A stretch of 64,000 nt of DNA from Epilithonimonas tenax DSM 16811 (GTDB taxonomy: Bacteria; Bacteroidota; Bacteroidia; Flavobacteriales; Weeksellaceae): the NCBI RefSeq assembly GCF_000428485.1, contig NZ_AUAA01000001.1, forward strand, positions 124,001 through 188,000, written 5' to 3'. The position numbers were made by a program, and so were the translations under genes. The first letter of the stretch is position 1. Every line of letters begins with the position of its first letter. Positions 25,450 through 34,996 of this stretch are shown piece after piece. The notes below the pieces were generated by a model, which ran no database searches, had not been told where the DNA came from, and worked only from the letters and a program-made list of their open reading frames with translations.

Positions 25450-27294
25450 TCACTGATTATCAGAAGATTTTTTTTCTGTCTGGGATTTGAAAAAATCACT
25501 TAATTCTTCCAAAACCGGCTTTATTGTGTCTTCCGGAAGATCACTAATACGGATGTACATCAGGCCATCAATCGCATCATTGAAGTTTGGATCCACATTA
25601 AAGGCGATCATCTTTGCATTCTGCTTGATATATTTTTTGATCAGAACAGGCAATCTAAGCTCGGGCTCCAGATCATCAATGATCTTATCCAGTTTATTGA
25701 GATCAGCATCGATATCTTCAAAAAACAACGCTTTATCCCGCTCTTTCATCACCACTTTGAATTCATTCTTTGGGTGAATATATTGTGCCACTGCAGAATC
25801 ATAATAATGCGATCGCATAAACTCTATCATCAATGATTTTGAAAACTCAGAAAACTTATTGCTGATACTTACACCGCCCATCAAAAATTTATGCTCCGGA
25901 TTTCTAAGACAAACATGCACAATGCCTCTCCAAAGTAAAAATAAAGGAAATGGCTTCTGCTGGTATTCAATGGAGATATAAGCGCGTCCCATTTCTATCA
26001 CTTTACGGAAGAATGGCTGCAATTCCGGATCGTACTCAAAGAGGGAACTCGTGTAGAAGCCAGCGATCCCGAATTTTTTCATAACTTCAGAACCCAAAGC
26101 CATCCTGTAAGCGCCGACCAGTTTTTTATCGGCATTATCCCAAAGGAAAAGATGGTGGTAATGGTTGTCATATTCATCCAAGTCAAAAGGAAGATTGGTA
26201 CCTTCTCCAATGGCACGGAAAGTCAGCTCTCTTTGGCGTCCTATTTCCCTCATTATAAAGGGTATCTCTGCAGATGTCGTAAAAAACACATCATAGTCGC
26301 CGTGAGAAAACAGCTTTTTGTTCTCTGTATTTTTAAGGGTATTAATTTCGTTTTCTATATCTTCTGTAGGCGTAGCATCTATGATATTCTGGACGATATT
26401 ATTCTGTTTCAGCAATGGAAGTTTGAGTGCCATATTTGGCAGTTTCAGCTTCTCTGTGATACTTCTTCTTTTTTCGTAATAAGACTTCAGCATATAGACC
26501 TTATTATAAAGATAATCCCCTAGTTCCTCAATCGTCTCCTCCTCTTCCATCTGTTTGACAGAGATGGGTTTGCCAATTCGGATCCTGATGGGTTTATCCC
26601 GCTTGCGCATCATTTCCGTTGGCAACATCAGGGTCTGTAGATCTGGATGCAGCTTGGAGACAGTATAGAAAATCTTACTATTGTTGGCGTGGAAATACAT
26701 TGGAACCACAGGAACTTTTGCTTTCTTAATGATCTTAAGCGCTGTTTTCCCCCACGGTCTGTCTAATATTTCGCCATATTTATTATTCTTATTGGATACT
26801 TCACCAGCCGGAAAGATGCCCAGACATCCACCTTCTGAGAGGTGACGAAAGGTTTCTCGCATTCCGGAAGAACTACTGTATGCGTCCTTTCTCTCTTCAA
26901 AAGGATTGACAGAGATGACGAAAGGATCCATCGGCTTAATTTTCGAAAGTAGGAAATTTCCCATCACTTTGAAATCAGGACGTACACTCAGAATGATCTT
27001 GCACATCAGTATCCCATCCAACGCACCCAGTGGATGATTGGAGACAATAATAAATGGCCCGGTCTTAGGGATTTTCGAAAGATCTTCTGCAAAGACAATG
27101 TAACTGAGTTCCTGTGCTTTTACAAATTCATCAAAGAATTCTACGCCTTTTGTATGGATCAACTTGTTGTACAGTGCATTGACTTCATTTATTTTAGTAA
27201 GATTCATGATAGCCGATGCCACTGGTCTCTTTAGAAAACCAATTTTATCGAGTCCGGCTGCTTTTATCAAGTCTTCTTTGGAAATTAAGCTCAT
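25450..27294 (-). CDS. bifunctional acyltransferase, OlsF-like (PlsC-type plus GNAT-type domains)
   Basis: A 614-residue two-domain protein. The N-terminal half (about residues 60-280) is a lysophospholipid-acyltransferase domain with NHPLGALDG (His87, Asp93; an H-x5-D variant) and LGIFPAGEVSN. The C-terminal half (about 310-580) is a GNAT-like N-acyltransferase related to hemolysin/OlsB proteins (FRAIGEGTNLPFDLDEYDNHYHHLFLWD, LVGAYRMALG, IEMGRAYISIEYQQKPFPLFLLWRGI). This fusion is the OlsF architecture known from flavobacteria, which makes ornithine or glycine lipids by N- then O-acylation. The substrate amino acid is not readable from sequence. It begins seven bases after the lysC stop, so it is in an operon with aspartate kinase. 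Confidence 0.82.
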   Translation of the reverse strand: MSLISKEDLIKAAGLDKIGFLKRPVASAIMNLTKINEVNALYNKLIHTKGVEFFDEFVKAQELSYIVFAEDLSKIPKTGPFIIVSNHPLGALDGILMCKIILSVRPDFKVMGNFLLSKIKPMDPFVISVNPFEERKDAYSSSSGMRETFRHLSEGGCLGIFPAGEVSNKNNKYGEILDRPWGKTALKIIKKAKVPVVPMYFHANNSKIFYTVSKLHPDLQTLMLPTEMMRKRDKPIRIRIGKPISVKQMEEEETIEELGDYLYNKVYMLKSYYEKRRSITEKLKLPNMALKLPLLKQNNIVQNIIDATPTEDIENEINTLKNTENKKLFSHGDYDVFFTTSAEIPFIMREIGRQRELTFRAIGEGTNLPFDLDEYDNHYHHLFLWDNADKKLVGAYRMALGSEVMKKFGIAGFYTSSLFEYDPELQPFFRKVIEMGRAYISIEYQQKPFPLFLLWRGIVHVCLRNPEHKFLMGGVSISNKFSEFSKSLMIEFMRSHYYDSAVAQYIHPKNEFKVVMKERDKALFFEDIDADLNKLDKIIDDLEPELRLPVLIKKYIKQNAKMIAFNVDPNFNDAIDGLMYIRISDLPEDTIKPVLEELSDFFKSQTEKKSSDNQ

Positions 27295-27301
27295 AGTGTT
27301 T

Positions 27302-28540
27302 TTACATGGTTACCATTTGAAAGGTTTTTTTGGAAATCTGTTCCAGCAGTACTTTTTTATCTTTGTAAAATTTTTCCAGCTTATCCAGTTCTGCATTTCT
27401 AACGGTGAACAAGGAAACGTTTTTCGTCATCTGCGTGATAAAGCTCTGCTGAAGCTCTTCATTAAAATCATTAGCCATTCCGAATTTATCTTCCAAACAT
27501 AAAGCTAGTGAAATTGCTGAATTCTGCATCAAAGAAACTTTAATTTTATATTTGGCCAGAAGTGTAAAGATCAAACTCATGTGATCCTCTGCTATGAACG
27601 AGAAATCACGCGTTTCAACATTCAGCAGCGTTTGGTTTTCTTTCAGGATATAACTTTCTATCAATTCGTTTTCTGTGGAGTTTCCCACCTTGGTTCCCGG
27701 TTCTTGCGGTTGCAGAAATGATTTTACAAAAAAAGGAATATTTTTCTGTTTTAGGGGCTGCAATGTTTTTGGGTGAATCACCGATGCACCATAATACGCC
27801 ATCTCAATCGCTTCCTCGTAAGAAATAAAGGACAGCAATTCTACATTTTCGAATTTTCTTGGATCACCCGTCATTACACCCGGAACATCTTTCCAAATGG
27901 TCATCTCGTCTGCATTCAGGCAATAAGCAAAGATCGCTGCGGTATAATCTGATCCTTCTCTTCCTAAAGTCACTGTAAAATTATTACTTTCTGATCCTAT
28001 AAATCCCTGCGTGACATAACAATTGATCTTATCCAGTTTGGAAATATTTTGTTCTGTTTCCTGCCAGTTGACGATTCCTTCTCTGTAATTGCTATCGGTC
28101 TTGATATAGTCTCTCGCATCCAGCCAATGGTTAAAAAACTGAATATCATTAAGATACTCACTTAATATTTTGGACGATATCATTTCGCCACAGCTGACCA
28201 CTTGGTCATAAACGAAGTTATAATTGGGCGACTTATTTCTTCTTAAAAAAGAATCGATGTCATCAAAAAACAAAGAGATCTCTCCAAAAACCGGATGATC
28301 TTCTGAAAATAAACCCTTGGCAATATCGATGTGGTCCTTCTTTATCAGCTCTATTTCTTTCTGATAATCCTGTTTCTTGAAATAATATTCTACTACTTTT
28401 TCCAAAGCATTGGTCGTTTTCCCCATTGCGGAAACCACAAGCAGACATTTTTCAAAACCTTGAGTTTCCAGAACCAAGGCTACATTTTTCACTCCTTCTG
28501 CATCTTTCACAGATGCACCACCAAATTTGTAAACTTTCAT
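27302..28540 (-). CDS. lysC: aspartate kinase
   Basis: A 412-residue monofunctional aspartokinase. MKVYKFGGASVKDAEGV is the KFGG nucleotide/aspartate-binding start. QGFIGSESNNFTVTLGREGSDYTAA and ADEMTIWKDVPGVMTGDPR are the catalytic-core motifs. The region from about residue 300 (NVETRDFSFIAEDHMSLIFTLLAKYKIKVSLMQNSAISLAL) is a regulatory ACT-type domain. It phosphorylates aspartate at the head of lysine, threonine and methionine synthesis in the cytoplasm; feedback control through the ACT region is likely. The C-terminus is somewhat short compared with double-ACT enzymes. The OlsF-like gene follows after seven bases. Confidence 0.93.
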   Translation of the reverse strand: MKVYKFGGASVKDAEGVKNVALVLETQGFEKCLLVVSAMGKTTNALEKVVEYYFKKQDYQKEIELIKKDHIDIAKGLFSEDHPVFGEISLFFDDIDSFLRRNKSPNYNFVYDQVVSCGEMISSKILSEYLNDIQFFNHWLDARDYIKTDSNYREGIVNWQETEQNISKLDKINCYVTQGFIGSESNNFTVTLGREGSDYTAAIFAYCLNADEMTIWKDVPGVMTGDPRKFENVELLSFISYEEAIEMAYYGASVIHPKTLQPLKQKNIPFFVKSFLQPQEPGTKVGNSTENELIESYILKENQTLLNVETRDFSFIAEDHMSLIFTLLAKYKIKVSLMQNSAISLALCLEDKFGMANDFNEELQQSFITQMTKNVSLFTVRNAELDKLEKFYKDKKVLLEQISKKTFQMVTM

Positions 28541-28725
28541 TTAGATTTTAGCTTTTTTAGAACAAGCTTTTTTTATATTAATATTAAGAAGGATTTTTTT
28601 CAAGCCTCAAAAATATTAATAATGAACGAAATATGAAAATTGAAGCGGCTTTTTTTAATGACTCAAAATGAGATACAAAACCATATTAATCAGATTAAAA
28701 TGATTATTATCAATTAGTGATAAAT

Positions 28726-28760
28726 TTTGTTCCATGTAAATAAAAAAAAATATAGTTTTG
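28726..28760 (+). promoter_or_regulatory. predicted promoter of fbp
   Basis: TTTG at 28726-28729, 23 bases, then TAGTTTTG at 28753-28760, leaving roughly a 15-base leader to the fbp ATG. Spacing is at the long end of the accepted range. Confidence 0.5.
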
Positions 28761-28780
28761 TAAAACTCAAAACTACAATA

Positions 28781-29800
28781 ATGTCAAAACAAGCGCTACA
28801 GACTTTAGGAGAATTCATCATAGAAAAACAGGACGACTTCAAATACTCTACAGGAGAGCTTTCCCGTCTTATCAGCTCGATAAGAATTGCCACAAAAATT
28901 GTCAACCGGGAAGTGAACAAAGCGGGCATTGCAGACATTATTGGAAACGTCGGCAATATGAATGTCCAAGGCGAAGATCAGCAGAAGCTGGATGTTTTGG
29001 CCAATGACATCTTCATCGCTGCACTTTCTCAGAGAGAAGTGGTTTGCGGCATTGCATCTGAAGAAAGTGATGATTTCATCGAAGTGAAATGTACAGAAAA
29101 TGCCCACCTCAGTAAGTATGTTGTTCTGATCGATCCTTTGGATGGTTCTTCCAACATTGATGTGAATGTTTCCGTAGGAACTATTTTTTCGATCTACAGA
29201 AGAGTTTCTGATCCGGGAAGCCCTGTGGAGTTGAGAGATTTTCTGCAAAAAGGGGTGAATCAGGTTGCTGCAGGATATGTTGTTTACGGCTCGTCTACAA
29301 TGATCGTGTACACCACCGGCAACGGCGTCAACGGTTTTACTTTGGACCCATCCATCGGCACTTATTATCTGTCTCACGAAAACATCAAATTCCCTACGAT
29401 GGGGAAAATATATTCTATTAATGAAGGCAATTACATCAAATTTCCCCAGGGTGTGAAAGATTATATCAAATATTGCCAGGAAGAAGAAGGCGACAGACCT
29501 TACACCTCCAGATACATCGGATCTTTGGTATCCGATTTCCACAGAAATATGCTAAAAGGCGGCATCTACATCTATCCACAGACTTCCCACTCACCTAACG
29601 GAAAATTAAGATTGCTTTACGAAGCCAATCCGATGGCATTCTTGGCAGAGCAGGCTGGCGGAAAATGCACCGACGGTTTCAAAAGAATTATGGAGATAGA
29701 GCCAACAGAACTGCATCAGCGTGTGCCTTTTTTCTGCGGAAGTGCAGCAATGGTCACCAAGGCAGAAGAGTTTATGGCAAAAGCAGTGAATAAAAATTAA
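28781..29800 (+). CDS. fbp: fructose-1,6-bisphosphatase, class 1
   Basis: A 339-residue protein; the ATG at 28781 ([17 protein letters not shown]) is preferred over upstream in-frame codons because the promoter lies between them. Motifs: EESDD (metal site) near residue 94-98, [10 protein letters not shown] at 118-127 (metal and phosphate binding), [28 protein letters not shown] (fructose-6-phosphate site), and [17 protein letters not shown]. It hydrolyses fructose 1,6-bisphosphate to fructose 6-phosphate for gluconeogenesis in the cytoplasm. A terminator follows before menC. Confidence 0.95.
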   Translation: MSKQALQTLGEFIIEKQDDFKYSTGELSRLISSIRIATKIVNREVNKAGIADIIGNVGNMNVQGEDQQKLDVLANDIFIAALSQREVVCGIASEESDDFIEVKCTENAHLSKYVVLIDPLDGSSNIDVNVSVGTIFSIYRRVSDPGSPVELRDFLQKGVNQVAAGYVVYGSSTMIVYTTGNGVNGFTLDPSIGTYYLSHENIKFPTMGKIYSINEGNYIKFPQGVKDYIKYCQEEEGDRPYTSRYIGSLVSDFHRNMLKGGIYIYPQTSHSPNGKLRLLYEANPMAFLAEQAGGKCTDGFKRIMEIEPTELHQRVPFFCGSAAMVTKAEEFMAKAVNKN

Positions 29801-29824
29801 AATCAACAATTATTAAATGATACT

Positions 29825-29850
29825 AAAGGCCGATTTCTTCGGTCTTTTAT
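29825..29850 (+). terminator. rho-independent terminator of fbp
   Basis: AAAGGCCGA (29825-29833) pairs with TCGGTCTTT (29839-29847), with one G-U pair and a 5-base loop, followed by T-rich sequence. It sits directly upstream of the menC promoter box. Confidence 0.7.
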
Positions 29851-29862
29851 TATTTTTGCAAT

Positions 29863-30879
29863 ATGATGGACGCCAAATTTCAAAAGTACATTCTGAATTT
29901 CAAACAGCCAAGCGGAACTTCCCGAGGTATTTTGAACACAAAAGAAACTTATTTCCTGGAAATTTCTGACAAAGGAAAAACCGGAATTGGAGAGTGCTCT
30001 CTTTTCCGAGGGTTAAGCTACGATGATGTCCCAGATTATGAAGAGAAATTACTTTGGCTTTGCAATAATATCAATGAAGATGTGGACATATTAAAAGAAA
30101 ACCTAAGTCAGTTCCCATCAATCATTTTTGGATTGGAGCAAGCTTTGGCAAACATTACCCGCGATACAAACATCTACTTTCCTAGTGATTTTACAGAAGG
30201 CAAAGATTCTATCAAAATCAATGGATTGATATGGATGGGAAATGAAGATTTTATGCAATCCCAAATCGAGGACAAACTGAAAAACAACTTTACCTGCATC
30301 AAACTCAAAATTGGGATAAACTGGCATTCTGAGAAGGACGTTATCAGATCCATCCGAAAAAAATTCCCGAAAGAGCAGATTGAACTGCGTGTGGATGCCA
30401 ATGGTGCTTTTTCCCCAGAACAGGCAAAAAATATTTTGGAAGAATTGGCAGAACTAGACATTCACTCTATAGAGCAACCCATAAAAGCAGGAAGCTGGAA
30501 AGCGATGGCAGAACTTTGCAAAAACACACCCACACCCATTGCTCTGGACGAAGAGCTCATCGGCATTGTACATACTCAGGCAAAAAAAGAACTCCTGGCA
30601 GAAATCAAACCTCAATATATCATCTTGAAACCAAGCTTAGTAGGTGGATTTTCCGGTTCTGACCAATGGATCGATCTTGCAGAAAAAAACAACATCAACT
30701 GGTGGGTGACCTCGGCTCTTGAAAGCAACATCGGACTGAATGCGATTGCCCAATACACCTACAACAAAAAAAATCCAATGCCGCAAGGCTTAGGCACCGG
30801 CGGCTTATTCACCAATAATTTCCCAAATCCTCTGGCTTTAGAAGGAGAAAACCTGTGGTTTCGACAATCATATTTATAG
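29863..30879 (+). CDS. menC: o-succinylbenzoate synthase
   Basis: A 338-residue enolase-superfamily protein of the muconate-lactonizing subgroup. Catalytic residues are in place: KLK (Lys147, Lys149), metal ligands Asp178 (RVDANG), Glu204 (HSIEQP) and Asp229 (ALDE), and Lys256 (ILKPSLVGG). The C-terminal PQGLGTGGLFTNN resembles Bacteroidota OSBS proteins. It forms o-succinylbenzoate for menaquinone synthesis; other men genes are not in the window. Dipeptide epimerase is the main alternative. Two ATGs in a row (29863, 29866) could start it. A TATTTTTG box (29851-29858) ends four bases before the first, suggesting a leaderless mRNA. Confidence 0.82.
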   Translation: MMDAKFQKYILNFKQPSGTSRGILNTKETYFLEISDKGKTGIGECSLFRGLSYDDVPDYEEKLLWLCNNINEDVDILKENLSQFPSIIFGLEQALANITRDTNIYFPSDFTEGKDSIKINGLIWMGNEDFMQSQIEDKLKNNFTCIKLKIGINWHSEKDVIRSIRKKFPKEQIELRVDANGAFSPEQAKNILEELAELDIHSIEQPIKAGSWKAMAELCKNTPTPIALDEELIGIVHTQAKKELLAEIKPQYIILKPSLVGGFSGSDQWIDLAEKNNINWWVTSALESNIGLNAIAQYTYNKKNPMPQGLGTGGLFTNNFPNPLALEGENLWFRQSYL

Positions 30880-30975
30880 AAAAAACACCAATAACCCATT
30901 TCTATTTCAAATTTATTAGTAACTATTTCCTAAATTTGATGACATATAATTTTATAAGTCATTAATTTTTCGAAA

Positions 30976-33354
30976 ATGAAATTAAAAGTTCTAAGTCTTC
31001 TCGTCATCAGTGTTTTTTTCAGCGCTCAAAATATTCAAAATAATCCTGGGAGCAACCACGGAAACAAATTTGAACAACTCGGCACCATTCTCCCCACGCC
31101 AAATACTTATAGAACAGCTTCTGGAGCGCCGGGACAAGCTTATTGGCAACAGCGTGCAGACTATGATATCTCTGCCTATCTGGACGAAGACAAAAGAAAT
31201 TTAAAAGGTTCTGAAACCATTACCTACTATAACAATTCTCCCGATAACTTAGAATATCTATGGCTTCAATTAGATGAAAATCAGCAGTCTTCTGTGAAAA
31301 ACGCAGATTACCCAACTTCTTCTACCCTGCCAAAAGGATCAAATATAGATAGGCTAAAAACATCCGAACTTCCTGCAAAAGATGATGGCTATGGTGTGAA
31401 TCTGGAAAAAGTAACAGACGCCAACGGCTCACCTATCAAATATGTCGTGAACAAAACGATGATGAGAATAGACCTTGCCAAACCTTTGAGAGCTGGAGAC
31501 CAATTTACTTTCAAAATAGATTGGAATTACAACATCCCAAACCGTACGGAAAAAGGCGGTCGTGGTGGTTACGAAAACTTCCCTGAAGATGGCAACGATC
31601 TTTATACAATGACGCAATGGTACCCAAGAATGTGTGTTTACAGTGATTTCCACGGCTGGCAGAACCACCAGTTTACCGGGCGTGGAGAATTTGCTTTGGT
31701 TTTTGGAAACTTCAAAGTGTCCATGAATGTTCCGGCAGATCACATCATTGGCGGAACCGGCGAATGTAAAAATTATAATGAGGTTTTGACTTCGGCTCAA
31801 TTAGCAAGATATAAACAGGCAGAAAATGCCAACGAACCGATTGAAATTGTGACGCTGGACGAAGCTAAAAAAGCAGAGAAAAACAAATCCAAAGAGAGAA
31901 AAACCTGGAAATTCGAAGCAGAAAACGTACGTGATTTTGCTTGGGGTTCTTCCAGAAAATTTGTTTGGGACGGCATGCGTGTCACGATTCCCGAAAACAA
32001 CAACAAAGTGATGGCAATGAGTTTTTACGGAAAAGAAGCGTACGGACTTTACAGAAAATTCTCTACAAAAGCGGTTGCGCACACGATCAAAACTTATTCT
32101 GAATTCACAATTCCTTATCCGTATCCAGTGGCACAATCTGTTGAAGCTTCCAACGGAATGGAATATCCAATGATCTGTTTCAATTATGGAAGAACCGAGA
32201 AAGACGGAACTTATTCTGAAGCAATCAAAAACGGAATGTTGGGCGTAATTATCCACGAAGTTGGACACAATTTTTTCCCGATGATCATCAACTCGGACGA
32301 GAGACAATGGTCTTGGATGGATGAAGGTCTTAATACATTTGTTGAATATCTTACTGAAGAAAAATGGGATCATAAATTTCCTTCCAAACGTGGACCGGCG
32401 TGGACAATCGTAGATTATATGAAACTTCCGAAAGACGAATTGGAGCCAATTATGACCAATTCAGAAAACATTGCGAGATTTGGACCGAATGCTTACTCCA
32501 AACCGGCAACCGGACTTAATATCCTTCGTGAAACCATTATGGGAAGAGAACTTTTTGACAAAGCATTCAAAACCTATGCAAAAAGATGGGCCTTCCGTCA
32601 TCCGGAACCTGCGGATCTTTTCAGAACGATGGAAGATGCAAGTGGCGAAGATCTTGATTGGTTTTGGAGAGGCTGGTTCTATAGCACAGATCCTGTAGAT
32701 ATCGCGATCACCAAAGTGACAGCAGCTACGCCGGATTTCGATGCACTTCCTAGAGAGGCAAAAGAAACCAAGTATAAAACTGATTCGCCAGCTGTAAACG
32801 AATTCCAAGATATCTCGAAAATCAGAAACAGAAATGAGAAAATCAAATTCTATGTGGATGGCGACAAAGGGGTTCAGGACTTCTACTACCGCTATGACAG
32901 AGGCGAAGAAAAAGTGGACACTTCTAAAGAATATACTTTAAAATCGCCAGCTTCCGAAAAACTGTCAGCACAAGATAAAACGCAAGGTGCTAACAAAAAC
33001 ATCACCGCCTACCAGATTGATTTTACAAACAAAGGTGGACTGGTAATGCCCATTATTCTGGAATTCACTTTTGAAGACGGATCCAAACTGAATGATAAGA
33101 TCAATGTTCAGATTTGGAGATCAAATGAGCAGAAGGTTTCCAAAACTTATTACTTCGGTAAGAAAATAAAATCCATCCAATTGGACCCAATGAAAGAAAC
33201 GGCGGACATTGACACCTCCAACAACTATTGGGCGGCGAGTACTTCCACAGAAGCACCTACAAAATTCCAGGTTTTCAAACAGGCACAAAAAGAAACGGCA
33301 AGAGGCGGCGCAAGTGGAAAAGTAAATCCAATGCAGGCTGCAGGAAAAAAGTAA
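30976..33354 (+). CDS. secreted M1-family zinc metallopeptidase
   Basis: A 792-residue protein with signal peptide MKLKVLSLLVISVFFSAQ. The zinc site is HEVGH (His427 and His431) followed after 18 residues by Glu (QWSWMDEGLNTFVEY), the HExxH-x18-E pattern of M1 aminopeptidases. The upstream SNGMEYPMICF is a variant of the GxMEN exopeptidase loop, and DWFWRGWFYSTD is a further family segment. The C-terminal 200 residues form beta-rich modules, without an obvious T9SS sorting domain. It is likely periplasmic or outer-membrane-associated and trims peptides. TAAATTTG at 30931-30938 may be a -7 box. The next secreted-protein gene begins 52 bases downstream. Confidence 0.9.
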   Translation: MKLKVLSLLVISVFFSAQNIQNNPGSNHGNKFEQLGTILPTPNTYRTASGAPGQAYWQQRADYDISAYLDEDKRNLKGSETITYYNNSPDNLEYLWLQLDENQQSSVKNADYPTSSTLPKGSNIDRLKTSELPAKDDGYGVNLEKVTDANGSPIKYVVNKTMMRIDLAKPLRAGDQFTFKIDWNYNIPNRTEKGGRGGYENFPEDGNDLYTMTQWYPRMCVYSDFHGWQNHQFTGRGEFALVFGNFKVSMNVPADHIIGGTGECKNYNEVLTSAQLARYKQAENANEPIEIVTLDEAKKAEKNKSKERKTWKFEAENVRDFAWGSSRKFVWDGMRVTIPENNNKVMAMSFYGKEAYGLYRKFSTKAVAHTIKTYSEFTIPYPYPVAQSVEASNGMEYPMICFNYGRTEKDGTYSEAIKNGMLGVIIHEVGHNFFPMIINSDERQWSWMDEGLNTFVEYLTEEKWDHKFPSKRGPAWTIVDYMKLPKDELEPIMTNSENIARFGPNAYSKPATGLNILRETIMGRELFDKAFKTYAKRWAFRHPEPADLFRTMEDASGEDLDWFWRGWFYSTDPVDIAITKVTAATPDFDALPREAKETKYKTDSPAVNEFQDISKIRNRNEKIKFYVDGDKGVQDFYYRYDRGEEKVDTSKEYTLKSPASEKLSAQDKTQGANKNITAYQIDFTNKGGLVMPIILEFTFEDGSKLNDKINVQIWRSNEQKVSKTYYFGKKIKSIQLDPMKETADIDTSNNYWAASTSTEAPTKFQVFKQAQKETARGGASGKVNPMQAAGKK

Positions 33355-33380
33355 GTACCGATTGCTGTAACTTTATCACC

Positions 33381-33448
33381 ATTGGCACTACTTATAATTA
33401 AAAAATATGAGAACATTTCTTATTCTTTTAATTATAAGTAGTGCTAAT
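33381..33448 (+). promoter_or_regulatory. 23-bp hairpin with the start codon in its loop
   Basis: Bases 33381-33403 and 33426-33448 are inverted repeats: 22 of 23 positions match and the remaining one is a G-U pair in RNA, with the inner 19 bp perfect. The 22-base loop (33404-33425) contains the ATG (33407-33409) of the downstream gene. The left arm covers the whole A-rich upstream region where ribosomes would bind, and the right arm lies within the signal-peptide codons. Such a structure should restrict translation unless it is melted or bound. There is no T-run, so it is not a terminator. Confidence 0.75.
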
Positions 33449-34132
33449 TTTTTTTCTGCACAAAGCATACTTACACCTTCCAATGTCAAACTTAACCCAA
33501 AGTATATTCAGAATGAAATATCAGAAGCTGTCTGGTCTGCAGAACGAGCTGGCTCCAAAATAGAAATCGGTAGGGTAACAACGGAACTGACGAAATTAAA
33601 CAAGAAAGAACTCCTCATAAAAACAACCGTCAAAATGAATCAGAATCCTGATGCGGCATGGGTAGATTCGACTATTATTAAAATTCTGGATTTTCAGCCA
33701 GTTTACCATTCGTCTTCCAATTCTATGAGAAATATGGCGCTCAAATTGGGTAAAAACAGAGTGACTGGATATTATCTTGATAAGAAAACGCAAAAAAAGG
33801 ATCTGATTGATGAAGCGACAACATCAGCTTATTTTGACAGCAACAGTTATCCTGCTTTAATTCGATTTTTGCCATTAAATGAAAATAACACAGCTGAAAT
33901 CTCCATTTTCGATTACAATCCGACAGCCAAAAAAGGCATCATCAAAGCTTATATCGAAAAGGTGGAAAAAGGAGAATACAATGGCCAGAAAGTCTGGATC
34001 GTGAAAACGACCGATGATATCCAGGACAGGAAAACGGAGAGCACTTATTATATAGATTGGAACACAAGAAAGGTATTAAAACAAGACATTAATGCAGCTG
34101 GAAGAAAAATGACAATAGAGACCACAGAATAA
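33407..34132 (+). CDS. secreted protein of unknown function
   Basis: A 241-residue protein with signal peptide MRTFLILLIISSANFFSAQ. The mature part is beta-rich, for example LLIKTTVKMNQNPDAAWVDSTII, HSSSNSMRNMALKLGKNRVTGYYLD, and WIVKTTDDIQDRKTESTYYIDWNTRKVLKQD near the end. The ending resembles outer-membrane-lipoprotein-like or DUF3108-type 'soluble lipid-carrier' folds, but I cannot name a family. It follows the M1 peptidase gene on the same strand and is probably co-transcribed. Its start codon lies in the loop of a strong hairpin (33381-33448). A terminator follows at 34139-34168. Confidence 0.8.
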   Translation: MRTFLILLIISSANFFSAQSILTPSNVKLNPKYIQNEISEAVWSAERAGSKIEIGRVTTELTKLNKKELLIKTTVKMNQNPDAAWVDSTIIKILDFQPVYHSSSNSMRNMALKLGKNRVTGYYLDKKTQKKDLIDEATTSAYFDSNSYPALIRFLPLNENNTAEISIFDYNPTAKKGIIKAYIEKVEKGEYNGQKVWIVKTTDDIQDRKTESTYYIDWNTRKVLKQDINAAGRKMTIETTE

Positions 34133-34138
34133 CCCATG

Positions 34139-34168
34139 AAAGTTTACCAAACCGGTAAACTTTTTTTC
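34139..34168 (+). terminator. rho-independent terminator
   Basis: AAAGTTTACC (34139-34148) pairs with GGTAAACTTT (34154-34163), followed by further T residues. It is placed seven bases after the stop of the unknown secreted protein. Confidence 0.85.
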
Positions 34169-34300
34169 TGCCAAAATTTCAGTTTTGAAATAAATATCTG
34201 CCAAATCGAACAATCATCGATCAAGTCATCAGCATCAACGACGTTGGCACATTGTTGGAGATGTAGGAAATAGAATAAATATTAAAAATCAAATATAATT

Positions 34301-34582
34301 ATGTCAGTAAATTTCAGACCATTAGCGGACAGAGTTTTGGTAGAGCCAACACCTGCAGAAACTAAAACAGCATCAGGAATCATCATCCCGGACACTGCAA
34401 AAGAAAAACCTCAGGAAGGAACAGTTGTAGCCGTTGGTCCAGGAAAAGTAGATGAACCAACTACTGTAAAAGTGGGAGACAAAGTGCTTTATGGAAAATA
34501 TTCAGGAACAGAACTTAAGTTTGAGGGAAAAGATTATCTTATCGTAAAAGAGGGCGATCTACTTGGAATAATAACTAGCTAA
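34301..34582 (+). CDS. groES: co-chaperonin GroES
   Basis: A 93-residue protein of normal length: [40 protein letters not shown] includes the mobile loop (about residues 17-34), and the C-terminal [18 protein letters not shown] is conserved. It caps GroEL for ATP-driven protein folding in the cytoplasm. No CIRCE element was seen upstream. It is separated from groEL by an inserted four-helix-bundle gene. The stop codon lies inside the first of two 16-base direct repeats that flank that insertion. Confidence 0.95.
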   Translation: MSVNFRPLADRVLVEPTPAETKTASGIIIPDTAKEKPQEGTVVAVGPGKVDEPTTVKVGDKVLYGKYSGTELKFEGKDYLIVKEGDLLGIITS

Positions 34583-34591
34583 TTGCTTTTA
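34576..34591 (+). repeat. 16-base direct repeat, copy 1
   Basis: TAGCTAATTGCTTTTA, identical to 34997-35012. It overlaps the groES stop codon and lies upstream of the four-helix-bundle gene. Confidence 0.8.
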
Positions 34592-34628
34592 GCTTCTGGC
34601 TGTTGGCTTTTTGCATTGAAAATAAGCA

Positions 34629-34985
34629 ATGAGAGATTTCAAAAAATTTGAAGTTTGGCAACTCAGCCATCAATTGACTTTAAAAATTTATACTTCAACT
34701 AAAAGTTTTCCTAAAGAAGAACTATTTGGATTGACCTCTCAAATTAGAAGATCATTGGCTTCCATTGGTTATAATATTTCTGAGGGAAGTGGAAGAAATT
34801 CTGATAAAGAATTTGCTAATTTTATCAACATTGCATTAGGCTCATCAAACGAAGCTGAAAGCCAATTAATTCTTGCTAAAGATTTGAACTACATTAAAGA
34901 AAGTGATTATCAAAATATTTTAGAAGAATTAATTATATTAAAAAAGAAGCTTGTAACACTTTGGAACAGGCTAAACGGAAAATAG
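34629..34985 (+). CDS. four-helix-bundle protein (S23/23S rRNA intervening-sequence type)
   Basis: A 118-residue all-helical protein with the signature of the TIGR02436/S23 family: RDFKKFEVWQLSHQLTLKIY, FPKEELFGLTSQIRRSLASIGYNISEGSGR, FINIALGSSNEAESQLILAKDLNYI, ending LWNRLNGK. Family members were first found in intervening sequences of 23S rRNA; most are free-standing in Bacteroidota and their function is unknown. Here the gene sits between groES and groEL on the same strand, 46 bases after groES and 129 bases before groEL. It is flanked by 16-base direct repeats and by GCTTTTRGC/GCYAAAAGC tracts, which marks it as an insertion. Confidence 0.9.
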   Translation: MRDFKKFEVWQLSHQLTLKIYTSTKSFPKEELFGLTSQIRRSLASIGYNISEGSGRNSDKEFANFINIALGSSNEAESQLILAKDLNYIKESDYQNILEELIILKKKLVTLWNRLNGK

Positions 34986-34996
34986 CTTTTAGCATT

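Noticed and set aside
28805-29542. 245-codon minus-strand frame inside fbp
   Set aside because: Shadow of the intact, strongly conserved fbp gene.
31801-32373. 190-codon minus-strand frame inside the M1 peptidase gene
   Set aside because: Antisense shadow with no domain pattern; the plus frame has the intact zinc site.
33381-33448. Hairpin as terminator of the M1 peptidase gene
   Set aside because: No T-run follows and the right arm is within the coding sequence of the next gene.
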